Positions 21,073 through 27,546 of a DNA stretch of 30,887 nucleotides are shown in pieces (within the stretch, counting starts at the first letter, position 1; the number at the start of each line of letters is the position of its first letter). The DNA lies in IMG/VR virus record IMGVR_UViG_3300046472_000222, positions 1-30,887 of that record; one strand, 5' to 3'. The DNA comes from a virus. The notes beneath the pieces were generated by a model. That model saw nothing but the letters and a program-made list of their open reading frames with translations. It made no database searches and was not told the origin of the DNA. The translations under genes and the position numbers were made by a program.

Positions 21073-21275
21073 GAGGATGGCGTCGCGCGGTTACGGTTGA
21101 ATTCGTCCTTCGCTCGTTCGATTGCTAGATATCCGGGACACGGATCGTCAAGATCAGCGGTGCATGCATCGGCGAACGTTGCAAGAGTTGCTCGGCAATC
21201 CTGGCATATCATCGAACGGGCGAGCGTTTTTTCAACGTGGGCGCGCTCTTCCTGTAGCCTTTTTGATAACTTCAC
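21066..21275 (-). CDS. Cysteine-containing helical protein, 69 aa
   Basis: Start GTG 21275 overlaps the previous stop (GTGA) and has GAGGAAA upstream; the longer frame upstream is noise. Sequence KLSKRLQEERAHVEKTLARSMICQDCRATLATF, then a second cysteine pair (ADACTADLDDPC) and a basic end. One C-x2-C plus two spaced Cys could hold one zinc. It overlaps the end of the lectin gene by seven bases. Second gene of a two-gene minus-strand insert. Confidence 0.7.
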   Translation of the reverse strand: MKLSKRLQEERAHVEKTLARSMICQDCRATLATFADACTADLDDPCPGYLAIERAKDEFNRNRATPSSQ

Positions 21276-21467
21276 GGAATTTCCTCCCCTTGCGCTTCCT
21301 GGCAGTCGTAGCAGGTCTCCGAAACCCCAGACCCTCCGCAGGTCTCGCAATGCTCAATATCGTCTAGGTCATCTGTTTTTGAGGGTCCTACGTATTGCCA
21401 GCGCATGTCCACGGCGTAGTTTCCTTTGCCGCCACAATCTGCGCACCTGACGCATTCACAAGCCATG
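21272..21467 (-). CDS. DnaJ-type zinc-finger mini-protein, 64 aa
   Basis: MACECVRCADCGGKGNYAVD and ETCGGSGVSETCYDCQEA contain the CxxCxGxG-style half-sites of DnaJ-like cysteine-rich domains, here without any J domain. Eight or more cysteines in 64 residues. It heads the 21467-to-21066 minus-strand pair and has a promoter-like TAAGCT five bases before ATG. Possible redox or protein-binding role by analogy; function unknown. Confidence 0.75.
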
Positions 21468-21472
21468 GCCCA

Positions 21473-21478
21473 GCTTAC
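21473..21478 (-). promoter_or_regulatory. -10-like TAAGCT, leaderless start at 21467
   Basis: Minus strand: TAAGCT, five bases, ATG 21467, no Shine-Dalgarno. It does not derive from a stop codon here. Confidence 0.45.
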
Positions 21479-21503
21479 GACGCGGATCGCACGGATGGAA
21501 TGG

Positions 21504-21509
21504 TACCGT
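21504..21509 (+). promoter_or_regulatory. -10-like TACCGT in a GGTACCG direct repeat, start at 21517
   Basis: TGGTACCGTGGTACCGATG: the heptamer GGTACCG occurs twice; TACCGT ends seven bases before ATG 21517. Confidence 0.45.
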
Positions 21510-21516
21510 GGTACCG

Positions 21517-22041
21517 ATGTTTCTCTTACTGCTCGCTCTCGCCCTGCCACTCGCCGCCCAGCCAATCACCGTCGCGATGGAAAACTTAACGCATCCCGGC
21601 TTAAGTTTCCAGGTCGCGGACCAGTGGCGCATCACGGTAACCGGCGCTCCGTCGCAGGCCGTCAGCATCGCGGCGTACCACGACGGGATCAGCATCGGGC
21701 CGGCGGCCGCAGTCACGCTGGACGCCACCGGGTCGCTCGTGCTGACCGGAAAGATGGCCGCCTCGCAGATCGGAGACTGGCAGGAATCCTTCAACGGTGC
21801 GCCTTTGGCCTTCACTGTGCAGCCTGCCCCGGCGCTGGTGATGGTCACGACGCCCGTGGGGCCTTCCACGCCCAACTCGTTCGCCTGTCCCGCAGGCCGC
21901 GCGCTGGTGCTCGCGCTGGGCTGGTCTGGCGTGCAGGGCGTGGCGCTGATCGAGGGCGAAGACTACACGCTCGTCAATGGCGCGGTGGCACTGGTGGACA
22001 CGCCGCAGGTCGGCGATGTGGTGCAGTTGCTCTGCCAGTGA
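21517..22041 (+). CDS. Secreted beta-sandwich protein, 174 aa
   Basis: Signal peptide MFLLLLALALPLAAQ (residues 1-15) followed by two beta-rich halves: ITVAMENLTHPGLSFQVADQWRITVTG (Ig-like appearance) and a C-terminal RALVLALGWSGVQGVALIEGEDYTL segment with a cysteine at the start and end. It has its own promoter and is convergent with the lysis block without a gap. Export to the periplasm or surface is predicted. It could modify the host envelope or be a virion part made in an unusual way; no family recognised. Confidence 0.7.
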   Translation: MFLLLLALALPLAAQPITVAMENLTHPGLSFQVADQWRITVTGAPSQAVSIAAYHDGISIGPAAAVTLDATGSLVLTGKMAASQIGDWQESFNGAPLAFTVQPAPALVMVTTPVGPSTPNSFACPAGRALVLALGWSGVQGVALIEGEDYTLVNGAVALVDTPQVGDVVQLLCQ

Positions 22042-22563
22042 TTAGGAGCGGTAGGCCAGCGCGGCGGCATGCGCGGCGGGCAGGTGCGCCTCGTAGCGGG
22101 TCTGGTAGTCGCGCGGCTTCGGTGCGGTGCCGGGGATATCGATATACCAGGCGGTGTTCAAGTTGTGGTCGTTCCCGGCCCACAGCGCAAATGCGATCTT
22201 GGCGTTTATCGCCGGGTCCAGTAGCATCGCGGGGTCGGTGACGCCGTTCCTGAGGCAGAGATTGCGCACCTGAGGCACCAGCCAGTTGATCTGCGTCAGC
22301 CCGTAGCTGTCGTCGCCTGTGTTCTTGTCGCCGTTGTGTGCGGTAGGATCTCCCGCCGACTCGCGCAGAGCGATCGCGGTCATGGTCTCCGCGCGAACCG
22401 GATCGAAGCCAGCCTTCAGCATCACGGCATAAATGTCGGCGGCGGTCACGGCGTCCTCGGATGTGGTCGGCGCTGCGGGGGCGGCAATTGTCGCGTCAGC
22501 CGTGGGAAGGTGCAGGAGCACCAGAATAAGAAGCGCACACACGCGGATTGGAGTGCTACCCAC
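22042..22563 (-). CDS. Secreted lytic transglycosylase (probable endolysin), 173 aa
   Basis: GTG start; N-terminal hydrophobic segment (VCALLILVLLHLPTADA) is a signal peptide or releasable anchor. The SLT/lysozyme-like core starts with MTAIALRESAGDPTAHNGD, where the Glu in LRES is the expected catalytic acid, followed by DDSYGLTQINW, the usual conserved GL-QI block. It cleaves peptidoglycan glycan strands. It is the last gene of the minus-strand 23492-to-22042 block, so lysis is probably expressed from here. Sec-dependent export would make a classical holin less essential. Alternative: a virion-entry hydrolase, less likely given position. Confidence 0.85.
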   Translation of the reverse strand: MGSTPIRVCALLILVLLHLPTADATIAAPAAPTTSEDAVTAADIYAVMLKAGFDPVRAETMTAIALRESAGDPTAHNGDKNTGDDSYGLTQINWLVPQVRNLCLRNGVTDPAMLLDPAINAKIAFALWAGNDHNLNTAWYIDIPGTAPKPRDYQTRYEAHLPAAHAAALAYRS

Positions 22564-22570
22564 CAGCGGA

Positions 22571-22777
22571 TCACTTCACCTTCTCGATTCTTAGGACGGC
22601 CGTACCTGGAATCCATGCGCTTCCACCATCGAGGAAACCGTGGCTTTCGATTTCCGCTGACGCCGCGGCCAGATCAGGGAACGCAGAATCCAGGAAATCT
22701 CGAATGAGGACCGCGGGCGTCCGCAAGCTGCCGGGCTCTAGCCCTAAATAGTGCGCTCTGTAGCCGACGCGATTCAC
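22571..22777 (-). CDS. Hypothetical 68-aa lysis-block protein
   Basis: GTG start overlapping the previous stop (GTGA). Sequence NRVGYRAHYLGLEPGSLRTPAVLIRDFLDSAFPDLAAAS, then SAWIPGTAVLRIEKVK: mixed alpha/beta, soluble, no membrane segment. It is seven bases upstream of the transglycosylase. Could be an endolysin partner; no family recognised. Confidence 0.7.
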   Translation of the reverse strand: MNRVGYRAHYLGLEPGSLRTPAVLIRDFLDSAFPDLAAASAEIESHGFLDGGSAWIPGTAVLRIEKVK

Positions 22778-23109
22778 GTTTTTGCGACCGGAATCTTGTT
22801 CAGTGCGGCTTCGACCAACTTCACCGCGCCGACAAGCCCGTCAATCGCGCTGCCCAGCTCGCCCTGGTCGAGTCCGGGGTGAACCGCGTTGACGATGTTC
22901 ACGGCAATCGCCTTCTTTGCGGCGCCGGAGTTGGCCGGCGTGATGAGTCCCTCGACCGCGTCCATCGCGCCGATCACGGTAGCGGCCACGGTGCCGACGC
23001 CTGGGATCAATGCGAGGAACGGTTCCAGAGGGTTCGCGATGGCGGTGGCCGCGCCGAGGCCCACGGAAACCCCGTGGGCGATGTTCTTGAGGATCGATCC
23101 GAAGCTCAT
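22774..23109 (-). CDS. Small amphipathic protein, possible holin-like, 111 aa
   Basis: SFGSILKNIAHGVSVGLGAATAIANPLEPFLALIPGVGTVAATVIGAMDAVEGLI is a weakly hydrophobic Gly/Ala-rich stretch of about 50 residues followed by an amphipathic, neutral tail (KAIAVNIVNAVHPGLDQGELGSAIDGLVGAVKLVEAAL). It resembles frequent phage proteins with 'P.L..IPGVGT' of unknown role. A membrane-associated role next to the endolysin is plausible. It starts two bases after the previous stop. Confidence 0.7.
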   Translation of the reverse strand: MSFGSILKNIAHGVSVGLGAATAIANPLEPFLALIPGVGTVAATVIGAMDAVEGLITPANSGAAKKAIAVNIVNAVHPGLDQGELGSAIDGLVGAVKLVEAALNKIPVAKT

Positions 23110-23111
23110 GT

Positions 23112-23492
23112 TTAGCTCGCCTGCGGAGGGATCGGGTTGAAATTGCTGTCCAGCTTCGGCATCGGGTTGTCGGTCGGGTTGAGGCCGAACTGGTTGTAGC
23201 TGTAGTTCCACGGCAGGAACGGGCCGCGATAGGTGTCGAGCAATTGCTGCATGTTCGCATCCGGCAGTTGGCCGCCTTCCTCGAACCACTGCGCGATAAG
23301 CTGCTGAACCTGCGTGGCCGCTTCCCACTTGATCGTGGTGCCCGCAATCAGCGTGCCCACTAGCGGATCACCGGGATAGGCCAGTTGTGCCTGGCGCACG
23401 AGCGCGCCGAGCGGCATACGCCGTGCGATGGCGATGGTTCCGTTCACGAACTGCGCGAACGGATACGTTGCAGGGATGAGCTGAGGGTTCAT
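23112..23492 (-). CDS. Hypothetical protein heading the lysis block, 126 aa
   Basis: MNPQLIPATYPFAQFVNGTIAIARRMPLGALVRQAQLAYPGDP, then helical TIKWEAATQVQQLIAQWFEEGGQ and a Pro/Asn-rich end (NQFGLNPTDNPMPKLDSNFNPIPP). Soluble, no cysteines. It is the first gene of the leftward lysis operon and has the best -10 in that direction (TAAGAT, six bases upstream). Family unknown. Confidence 0.75.
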   Translation of the reverse strand: MNPQLIPATYPFAQFVNGTIAIARRMPLGALVRQAQLAYPGDPLVGTLIAGTTIKWEAATQVQQLIAQWFEEGGQLPDANMQQLLDTYRGPFLPWNYSYNQFGLNPTDNPMPKLDSNFNPIPPQAS

Positions 23493-23498
23493 GCGGGA

Positions 23499-23504
23499 AT
23501 CTTA
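23499..23504 (-). promoter_or_regulatory. Promoter for lysis block: TTGCCG-16-TAAGAT, start at 23492
   Basis: Minus strand TAAGAT ends six bases before ATG 23492; TTGCCG lies 16 bases upstream of it. Both boxes are present here, unlike at most other sites. Confidence 0.6.
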
Positions 23505-23536
23505 TCACAATTTTCTGTGGCGGCAATGGTACTACG

Positions 23537-23554
23537 GCGATTTCTACGTAGAAG
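23537..23554. promoter_or_regulatory. Candidate operator, second copy of TTCTACGTAGAA
   Basis: GCGATTTCTACGTAGAA on the plus strand, identical to the minus-strand copy at 978-994. It lies between the divergent lysis-block and recombination-block promoters and is bracketed by TACTACGG and GGTACTATT, so a bound regulator could affect both. Confidence 0.65.
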
Positions 23555-23560
23555 GTACTA

Positions 23561-23589
23561 TTGAACGGTGCGAAACTGGGGGCTAAAAT
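23561..23589 (+). promoter_or_regulatory. Promoter TTGAAC-17-TAAAAT, leaderless start at 23596
   Basis: TTGAAC (23561-23566), 17 bases, TAAAAT (23584-23589), six bases, ATG 23596. This is the best -35/-10 pair for the plus strand. A second -10-like TACTAT (23556-23561) overlaps the -35. Confidence 0.65.
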
Positions 23590-23595
23590 CGGTCC

Positions 23596-23757
23596 ATGGA
23601 AAGCAACCATCCGAACAGCCCGACAGCAACGCTGCTGCCCTGCGGCGCGGTCCAGTGCTCGGCCTGCGAATCGATTATTTATGAAGACGATGAGGCGGTG
23701 GAACGCGGAGAAGAATATCTATGCGCGCGGTGTGCGAATGAGGAGGTGGAAGCGTGA
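23596..23757 (+). CDS. 53-aa zinc-ribbon protein heading the recombination block
   Basis: MESNHPNSPTATLLPCGAVQ, then CSACESIIYEDDEAV and EEYLCARCANEE: two CxxC pairs about 20 residues apart, a typical zinc ribbon, with acidic surroundings. Immediately downstream of the strongest promoter in the window, so probably early-expressed. Ends in a GTGA overlap with the next gene. Could be a small transcription or host-takeover factor; not known. Confidence 0.75.
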   Translation: MESNHPNSPTATLLPCGAVQCSACESIIYEDDEAVERGEEYLCARCANEEVEA

Positions 23758-23954
23758 AGCCCTGGGAGAAGCGTAACCGGCAACGGCAGGACGAGCGTGA
23801 GTTCTGCCCGGGTCCATGTCCCCGCCCCCTTATTTGCACGTGCGGCCACGACGCCGACGAGCACTCCGACGAGCCCTTCCTTGGGCCGTGCCAGCATCCC
23901 GGCTGCACGTGCAAGGCGTGGAGTGATGTGCTGGTTCTGACGGAGGCCAAATGA
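23754..23954 (+). CDS. 66-aa cysteine/histidine-rich protein
   Basis: GTG start overlapping the prior stop. Basic start (KPWEKRNRQRQDEREF), then CPGPCPRPLICTCGHDADEHSDE and GPCQHPGCTCKAW: at least eight Cys and three His in CxC / CxxxxC / CxC arrangements suggest a metal-binding cluster. Its ATGA-type junction with the next gene makes it part of the recombination operon. Function unknown. Confidence 0.75.
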   Translation: MKPWEKRNRQRQDEREFCPGPCPRPLICTCGHDADEHSDEPFLGPCQHPGCTCKAWSDVLVLTEAK

Positions 23955-24733
23955 GCCACGAAGTAGCGAAGCGCGAGGCCGCCGCGCCCGCGCGAATCGA
24001 GGACGCCCCACAGAGCCTACTTGAGGCGGTCATGCGCGAGGTCCGCAATCCGGACATGGACCCGGCGCGACTGCGGGAGTTCCTGGAGATCGGGGAGCGG
24101 CTAGAGGCTCGGCAGGCGAAGGCGCGATTTAACGACGCGTTCGCCGATCTGAAAGCGAAGCTTCCTGTCATTGACAAACGTGGGGTGGTGCTGAACAAGG
24201 CCGGCAAGGTCCAGTTCAAGTATGCCCGCTACGATGATCTGCACCGGGCGATCACGCCGCTGCTGTTGGAATTCGGGTTCTCGACGTCCTTCGATTTCGA
24301 GGAACCGGACGCGGGCAGGCTGACCACGATACTGCACCTGCGGCACCGCGGCGGCCATCAGGAAGACTTCCGCTGGACGCTCCCCGCGATGGGGCAGAAT
24401 CAGTTCGTGAGTAATCTCCAGAACGCAGCGGCCGCGCGAAGCTTTGGCAAGCGGTGCGTGCTGATCGATGCGCTGGACATCCTCACGGAGGATCAGGACA
24501 GCGATGGTCGACCGGTGGCACCGCCGGAGAAGATCACAGAGGAGCAGGCGATCAGGATTCGTGATATATGCGAAGCCTGCGAAGAGAAGGAGCCGGGATT
24601 CTATGCGCGGTTCAATAAATGGCGGAAGGCTGAACTTCAGAACGAGCACGTGTCCGACCTGTTCCAGGGCGAACAATACGAATCGGTGATGACGAAGCTG
24701 CGCGACAAGATGGCCGCGCTGGGGGTGAAATGA
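23951..24733 (+). CDS. erf: ERF-family single-strand annealing protein, 260 aa
   Basis: After a variable ~60-residue start the ERF signature appears: DLKAKLPVIDKRGVVLNKAGKVQFKYARYDDLHRAITPLLLEFGFS, with the usual helix-strand-helix order and a GHQEDFRWTLPAMG block further on. The C-terminus (EKITEEQAIRIRDICEACEEKEPGFYARFNKW) is a helical domain typical of phage annealers. It anneals complementary single strands in phage recombination, acting together with the nearby nucleases. Coupled to the next gene by ATGA. Confidence 0.85.
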   Translation: MSHEVAKREAAAPARIEDAPQSLLEAVMREVRNPDMDPARLREFLEIGERLEARQAKARFNDAFADLKAKLPVIDKRGVVLNKAGKVQFKYARYDDLHRAITPLLLEFGFSTSFDFEEPDAGRLTTILHLRHRGGHQEDFRWTLPAMGQNQFVSNLQNAAAARSFGKRCVLIDALDILTEDQDSDGRPVAPPEKITEEQAIRIRDICEACEEKEPGFYARFNKWRKAELQNEHVSDLFQGEQYESVMTKLRDKMAALGVK

Positions 24734-25296
24734 CGACGGTGTATTTTGATCTAGAAACGGGTGGCGTCAATGACGAACCGACCATCCAACTCGCCGCCGT
24801 AGCGGTCTCTGAGGATTGGAGGGAATTGGGTTATTTCGAGCATAAAATCAAGTTCGATCCCGAAGCGTGTAACCCAGAAGCACTAAAACTAAATGGCTAT
24901 TCCGCTGAAGCATGGAAAGACGCTATCGTTCCAGCGGGGGTCGCGATGAGGTTCTCCGCGTGGCTGAAGCCGCACAGCACGGTCGAGATGATTTCCAAGC
25001 GCACCGGGGCACCCTACAACGTCGCCAGACTGGCCGGTTACAACGCTCTCACGTTCGACCTTCCGAGGCTCCGTGCGATGTATGGCCAGAACTTCTTTCC
25101 GTGCTCCTACCACGTTCGGGACGTTCTACAGCGTGCTATGTTCTGGTTCGATGAGCATCCAGACGCGCAGCCAAAACCGAAGGATCTAAAGCTTTCCACT
25201 CTCTGCGAATACTTCGAGATCCCAAGCGAGGGAGCGCATGAGGCACTTACCGATGTGCGTATGACGGTCTCTCTGCATCGGATGCTGGCGCAGTGA
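24730..25296 (+). CDS. DnaQ-like DEDDh 3'-5' exonuclease, 188 aa
   Basis: All catalytic motifs are visible: YFDLETGG (motif I, Asp and Glu), YNALTFDLPRL (motif II Asp) and GAHEALTDVRMT (motif III, His and Asp of the DEDDh class). Between II and III it has a VRDVLQRAMFWF and KDLKLSTLCEYFEI stretch. Size is that of a lone proofreading-type exonuclease without a polymerase. In this operon it would trim 3' ends for recombination or act on host nucleic acid. Slightly more AT-rich in its first third. Confidence 0.9.
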   Translation: MTTVYFDLETGGVNDEPTIQLAAVAVSEDWRELGYFEHKIKFDPEACNPEALKLNGYSAEAWKDAIVPAGVAMRFSAWLKPHSTVEMISKRTGAPYNVARLAGYNALTFDLPRLRAMYGQNFFPCSYHVRDVLQRAMFWFDEHPDAQPKPKDLKLSTLCEYFEIPSEGAHEALTDVRMTVSLHRMLAQ

Positions 25297-26135
25297 TCCA
25301 CCACGCCGTAGTACAGGGCTCCGAAGAGTGGCTCCGCTTGCGACTCGGAATCCCGACCGCCAGCGAGTTCTCGCGCATCATCACGCCAAAGAAGTGGGAT
25401 CTTGCGGCCGGCCGCGCGCAGTACCGCGTCGAACTGCTGACCGAGATGATCCTCGGTGGACCGCTCGACGGCGTGACGACGCCAGCGATGTTGCACGGGA
25501 AAGACTGGGAGCCGAAGGCGCGGGCCGCGTACGAGATGCAGGAGGGTGTGGACGTCGAGGACTGCGGTTTCTGCACCGACGACGCTCGGACCTATGGAGC
25601 GAGTCCTGACGCGTTCGTGGGTGATGATGGATCACTCGAAATCAAGTGTCCCGAGAAGCCGGAGATTCACGTCGGCTATCTGCTCAACCCGGATTCATTC
25701 TCCGAATCGCACTGGGTCCAGGTACAGGGGCAACTGTTCGTCACCGGGCGCAAGTGGACCGACCTAATCAGCTACTTCATGGGAATCCCGATGGTACGCG
25801 TCAGGATCACGCCGCACGAAGAGTTCCAGGCGAAGCTGGCGGCGCACCTGCGAACTTTCCTGACGGAGTTGGACAGCCTCAAGGCCGTGGCGATCGAGCG
25901 CGGGTGCAAGTTCCATGAGGACAAGCCAGCGCCGCCAGCACCCGACCTCATCCGCGATATGACCACGCACGCCGACATCGAGGAGATGGTCGCGAGCGGC
26001 GCGATTGTTCCATGGCGCGTTCCGTGCCCGCTGTGCTCGAAGATGGAGGGCTACGGAGAAGCGCCCGGTGGCGTCTGCCCGCGCTGTGGTGGAGAGCGCA
26101 CGGTGGAAGCGATTGTTCCGGAGGGACGGGCGTGA
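25293..26135 (+). CDS. YqaJ-type viral recombinase nuclease with zinc-ribbon tail, 280 aa
   Basis: GSEEWLRLRLGIPTASEFSRII is the YqaJ/lambda-exonuclease opening. The nuclease core has GASPDAFVGDDGSLEIKCP, giving the D...ExK active site, and SHWVQVQGQLFVTG, the conserved Q-x-Q region. A C-terminal extension of about 60 residues carries CPLCSKMEGYG and CPRCGGERT, a zinc ribbon not in the minimal domain. With ERF this gives a Red-like 5'-3' exonuclease plus annealer pair. GTG start overlaps the exonuclease stop. Confidence 0.9.
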   Translation: MIHHAVVQGSEEWLRLRLGIPTASEFSRIITPKKWDLAAGRAQYRVELLTEMILGGPLDGVTTPAMLHGKDWEPKARAAYEMQEGVDVEDCGFCTDDARTYGASPDAFVGDDGSLEIKCPEKPEIHVGYLLNPDSFSESHWVQVQGQLFVTGRKWTDLISYFMGIPMVRVRITPHEEFQAKLAAHLRTFLTELDSLKAVAIERGCKFHEDKPAPPAPDLIRDMTTHADIEEMVASGAIVPWRVPCPLCSKMEGYGEAPGGVCPRCGGERTVEAIVPEGRA

Positions 26136-26395
26136 GTGCGGCTTCGGTACCTGAGTACAGCTTCAAGTTCGACAAAGCCAAGGATTCTTGGGTGTGCTCA
26201 GTTCATGGCGACGTGGACTCGATCGCTTGGGTGCCGTGTTGGGCTGGGTGCGATGAAGGAGAATTTGACGAGTACGAAGATGATCCAATCAGTTGCGATC
26301 CGGGAGACACATCCACTTGCTCAGAATGCAAGGGGGAAGGTGGATGGCGCGTCTGCGGAGAGTGCAATGCGAACAATCCAGATGCGGAATTTTAA
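26132..26395 (+). CDS. 87-aa zinc-binding protein ending the operon
   Basis: GTG start overlapping the previous stop (GTGA); a longer upstream reading of the frame lies inside the recombinase gene and is rejected. Sequence SAASVPEYSFKFDKAKDSWVC, then CWAGCDEGEFDEYEDDP, and CSECKGEGGWRVCGECNANNP, a DnaJ-like or zinc-ribbon pair. Strongly acidic. Followed within ten bases by a terminator. Confidence 0.75.
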   Translation: MSAASVPEYSFKFDKAKDSWVCSVHGDVDSIAWVPCWAGCDEGEFDEYEDDPISCDPGDTSTCSECKGEGGWRVCGECNANNPDAEF

Positions 26396-26403
26396 ATGAG
26401 TTG

Positions 26404-26434
26404 CGCCCCGTAGTTCGACGCGCGGGGCGGTTTT
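26404..26434 (+). terminator. Intrinsic terminator after recombination operon
   Basis: CGCCCCG (26404-26410), 12-base loop, CGGGGCG (26423-26429), then G and TTTT. Seven perfect GC-rich pairs plus a T-tract. It separates the operon from the structured non-coding region. Confidence 0.75.
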
Positions 26435-26761
26435 ACTGGCGTCGGCGTGGATGGTGCACGCACCTGTGGTTCCGTGAAGAGGTTAATCGGCGACCTGTGG
26501 AGATCAGCACCGCAGGTAATTGGACTGGCAACCTTTAGAAATTGCTAAACAAGCTGCCCGGTGACGACTCCGGGACTGGCGGTTAAGGAAACCCGCTTGG
26601 AAGATAAGACCTCGAACCTTACGGATGGAGCTGATCCGGGTCAGAACCGGAACGCCAGTTTAAGGGTTTCGCACCAAGCAGGCGCGCGGTGCGGAGAGTG
26701 GGCGCGGCAAGTCAGTCTCGGGGGAGGTGGCTGCCGCGCCTGCGATTTCAAAAGGAGAGAT
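26435..26761 (+). ncRNA. Structured non-coding region / leader RNA upstream of 26762
   Basis: About 330 bases without convincing coding sequence but dense in hairpins. In order: ACCTGTGG (26493-26500) with CCGCAGGT (26510-26517), and an extra ACCTGTGG at 26462 that could compete; TTTAG/CTAAA (26534-26549); CCCGG/CCGGG (26557-26574); a 79-base enclosed domain closed by ACTGGCG/CGCCAGT (26575-26581/26653-26659) with TAAGG/CCTTA and TCCGG/CCGGA inside; GCACC/GGTGC (26671-26692); and a nine-pair GGCGCGGCA/TGCCGCGCC stem (26701-26740) just ahead of the AAAGGAGAG ribosome site. Stems are perfect or have one wobble. No tRNA, SRP or known riboswitch motif fits. No clear promoter seen; it could be a separate RNA or the leader of the next gene. 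Confidence 0.5.
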
Positions 26762-27244
26762 ATGCCGAGTATAACTTTCAGTGGTGTTGTTCTTGAGAAA
26801 GCCGACCGTGTCAGCGCGGCGGCAACGCTTCACTTCGCATGCGAACTTACCGCAAGCGTCGTGAAACACATGAAGTGGGGGGACCTTCCGGACGCGGCAA
26901 AGAAGGCCCTGATGGACGGCCAGTTCGCCGGCGGAAGCTTCGTGCTTTCTCCGAAGGAAGCTCGCCAGACGCAAATCGTGGGCACGCTGCCAGACGAGAT
27001 GCAAGCGGCTGTCCTGACGGTTGGCGGGTTCGTCATCACGCGCATGCAAATCGAGGGATCGCGCGGGAAGGGCGTCAAGCGCCGGATCAACTTCGTTCTC
27101 AAGAGCGCGGACGCGGACGCCGCGGCGAAGGCCGAGGCGTGGCTCACGATGGCCGGAGACACCCGCGGCTCTCTGCGGATTGAATACTCCGCGATGGGTT
27201 CGGCGGTGACCGAGGTCGGCGAGGAAGGGGAAGACGAGGAATGA
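26762..27244 (+). CDS. Acidic-tailed protein, possible ssDNA-binding role, 160 aa
   Basis: ATG 26762 has AAAGGAG upstream; the frame extending to 26561 runs through hairpins and is rejected. The fold is strand-rich: SITFSGVVLEKADRVSAAATLHFACELTASV, FVITRMQIEGSRGKGVKRRINFVLKSADADAA, then SLRIEYSAMG and a tail VTEVGEEGEDEE. An acidic C-terminus recalls the protein-interaction tails of SSB, T7 gp2.5 and T4 gp32. Position between recombination enzymes and a nuclease fits. It is not a recognised SSB fold; treat as hypothesis. Confidence 0.7.
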   Translation: MPSITFSGVVLEKADRVSAAATLHFACELTASVVKHMKWGDLPDAAKKALMDGQFAGGSFVLSPKEARQTQIVGTLPDEMQAAVLTVGGFVITRMQIEGSRGKGVKRRINFVLKSADADAAAKAEAWLTMAGDTRGSLRIEYSAMGSAVTEVGEEGEDEE

Positions 27245-27546
27245 GGAAAGCAGCCCGCACCGACGCGAACCACACGGAGATCGTACAGTCTCTCTTGGAC
27301 ATCGGGTGCTCCGTTCAGAGCCTCGCCGCGGTCGGTGTGGGCTGCCCCGACCTGCTTTGGGGACTGGCCGGCGTCAATGGACTGATCGAGGTAAAGAACC
27401 CGGAAGTACGGCCCAGTGATCGCGTTCTAACCGAAGACCAGAAACGATTTCATTCCTCCTGGAAGGGGCATATCGACGTCGTGGAGACCACGGAGCAGGC
27501 GGTCACGGCTGTGCGGAGAACGCTGGCGAAGGAGAGCGCGGCTTGA
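27241..27546 (+). CDS. VRR-NUC nuclease, 101 aa
   Basis: Follows the small stand-alone VRR-NUC pattern: NHTEIVQSLLDIGCSVQSLAAVGVGCPDLLWG then NGLIEVKN and VLTEDQKRFHSSWKGHIDVV. The catalytic set is Glu in the first helix, PD before the strand, and E-x-K in IEVK, all present. The family cleaves branched or Holliday-type DNA in phages. Coupled by ATGA to the acidic protein and TTGA to the next gene. Confidence 0.85.
   Translation: MRKAARTDANHTEIVQSLLDIGCSVQSLAAVGVGCPDLLWGLAGVNGLIEVKNPEVRPSDRVLTEDQKRFHSSWKGHIDVVETTEQAVTAVRRTLAKESAA

Noticed and set aside
26635-26660. GGTCAGAACCGGAA resembles the GGTCAGGxCCGGAA core of bacterial SRP RNA
   Set aside because: The bases after GGAA do not pair with those before it as in the SRP helix, and the flanking stems fit a different fold.
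26561-26761. Open frame extending the 26762 gene upstream
   Set aside because: It runs through paired hairpins, has atypical composition, and a good ribosome site precedes ATG 26762.
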